Origin: Actinomycetes bacterium
GTDB taxonomy: Bacteria > Actinomycetota > Actinomycetes > Propionibacteriales > Nocardioidaceae
Reading direction: 5' to 3'
Assembly: GCA_029779385.1 (NCBI GenBank)
Contig: JAKPAQ010000428.1
Span: 1-6,771, forward strand
Length of the DNA: 6,771 nucleotides
Made by a program: the position numbers and the translations under genes. The notes beneath the pieces were generated by a model. The model was not told the origin of the DNA. It was given only the letters and a program-made list of their open reading frames with translations, and made no database searches. Within the stretch, counting starts at the first letter, position 1, and every line of letters starts with the position of its first letter. This document shows positions 6,345 to 6,771 of the stretch, in pieces.

Positions 6345-6373
6345 CGGATTTCATCCGATGATCGTCACACTGC

Positions 6374-6771
6374 TCACGGAGCGAGGGTGGCGGACAATAC
6401 GTTGCCCGGGCCGGTCGCCTGCTTGGAGAGCAGGTCGTTCAGCAGGCCACAACCCTGGAGCTTCGCCACATCGTAGGTGCCGCTGACAGCGCCACCCTTG
6501 AGTGCGTGGAAGTTCGAGGAGGTCAACGTGATGTCAGACGGCTTCGACGTCTGGCACTTCGAACCGCCGCCGAGCTTGAGGCCAAAGGCCTTGATCGAGG
6601 GGATCGAGATGCCGACCTTCGAGGTCGCAGTCAGGTTCTTGCCAACCAACTTGCCGTTGGTCTTGCCCACCGGCGTGAACACGAGTTCGGAGGTGACCGG
6701 CAAGAAGCCGAACGCCTTGAGATCAGCCTTGGTCTTGTCCAACTTCAGGTCAGCGGTGAAGTCACCGGAGG
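6374..6771 (-). CDS. Probable secreted protein of unknown function, C-terminal part (runs off the right edge)
   Basis: The last 131 residues of a leftward gene whose start lies outside the window; the frame stays open to the right edge (SGDFTADLK and beyond), so the TTG at 6742 is internal and not a start. The visible part is rich in Gly, Thr, Ser and Lys with alternating hydrophobic residues, suggesting a beta-rich fold: GFLPVTSELVFTPVGK, then KVGISIPSIKAFGLKLGGG, then ALKGGAVSGTYDVAKLQGCG. Two cysteines (about 72 and 107 of the visible part, in SKCQTSKP and QGCGLLND) may form a disulfide, which fits an exported protein. It resembles uncharacterised secreted proteins seen in many actinobacteria, but I cannot name a family. 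The downstream hairpin at 6308-6344 is its probable terminator. Export is inferred, since no signal peptide is visible. Confidence 0.75.
   Translation of the reverse strand, partial: SGDFTADLKLDKTKADLKAFGFLPVTSELVFTPVGKTNGKLVGKNLTATSKVGISIPSIKAFGLKLGGGSKCQTSKPSDITLTSSNFHALKGGAVSGTYDVAKLQGCGLLNDLLSKQATGPGNVLSATLAP

Noticed and set aside
6271..6354. Longer N-terminus for the lipoprotein starting at 6354
   Set aside because: It would run through the strong hairpin and place 28 extra residues before the signal peptide. The AAAGGA site at 6277-6282 supports the start at 6270.

Overview
This 6.8 kb window is ordinary-looking chromosome from a member of the Actinomycetota with fairly high GC (about 60% by eye). 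The assignment rests on a Streptomyces-type NAD+ synthase N-terminus starting VPQLRLAL, an adjacent glnA2-glnE pair as in mycobacteria and related actinobacteria, a secreted DUF3152 protein (an actinobacterial family), and leaderless-looking starts with a TANNNT -10 element. The genus cannot be fixed from the sequence alone.

Left part (1-4737), nitrogen and cofactor metabolism. The 5' end of nadE (glutamine-dependent NAD+ synthase) reads leftward out of the window. Sixty bases away, the divergent glnA2 (glutamine synthetase type I-alpha) starts, followed after 7 bp by glnE (bifunctional GS adenylyltransferase/adenylyl-removase). GlnA2 makes glutamine or a gamma-glutamylamide, NadE spends glutamine as its ammonia donor, and GlnE controls glutamine synthetase by covalent modification. 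GlnA2 itself lacks the usual target tyrosine, so the GlnE substrate is probably a GlnA1 encoded elsewhere.

Right part (4738-6771), cell envelope and secreted proteins with no evident link to nitrogen. A rightward gene encodes a secreted protein with a Thr/Pro linker, an Ig-like module and a DUF3152 zinc-metallopeptidase-like domain with a complete HExxHxxGxxH motif. It converges on a leftward gene for a small helical lipoprotein. A strong hairpin lies between them and overlaps the end of the rightward gene. Upstream of the lipoprotein, beyond another very strong hairpin, is the 3' end of a leftward gene for a probable secreted protein of unknown function, cut by the window edge.

Regulatory layout: nadE, glnA2 and the DUF3152 gene all show TANNNT, then exactly 6 nt, then the start codon, with no Shine-Dalgarno sequence, which suggests leaderless transcripts. 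glnE and the lipoprotein gene have Shine-Dalgarno sequences instead. No RNA genes, mobile elements, CRISPR arrays or obvious horizontally acquired islands were seen, and I found no convincing new multi-gene system.
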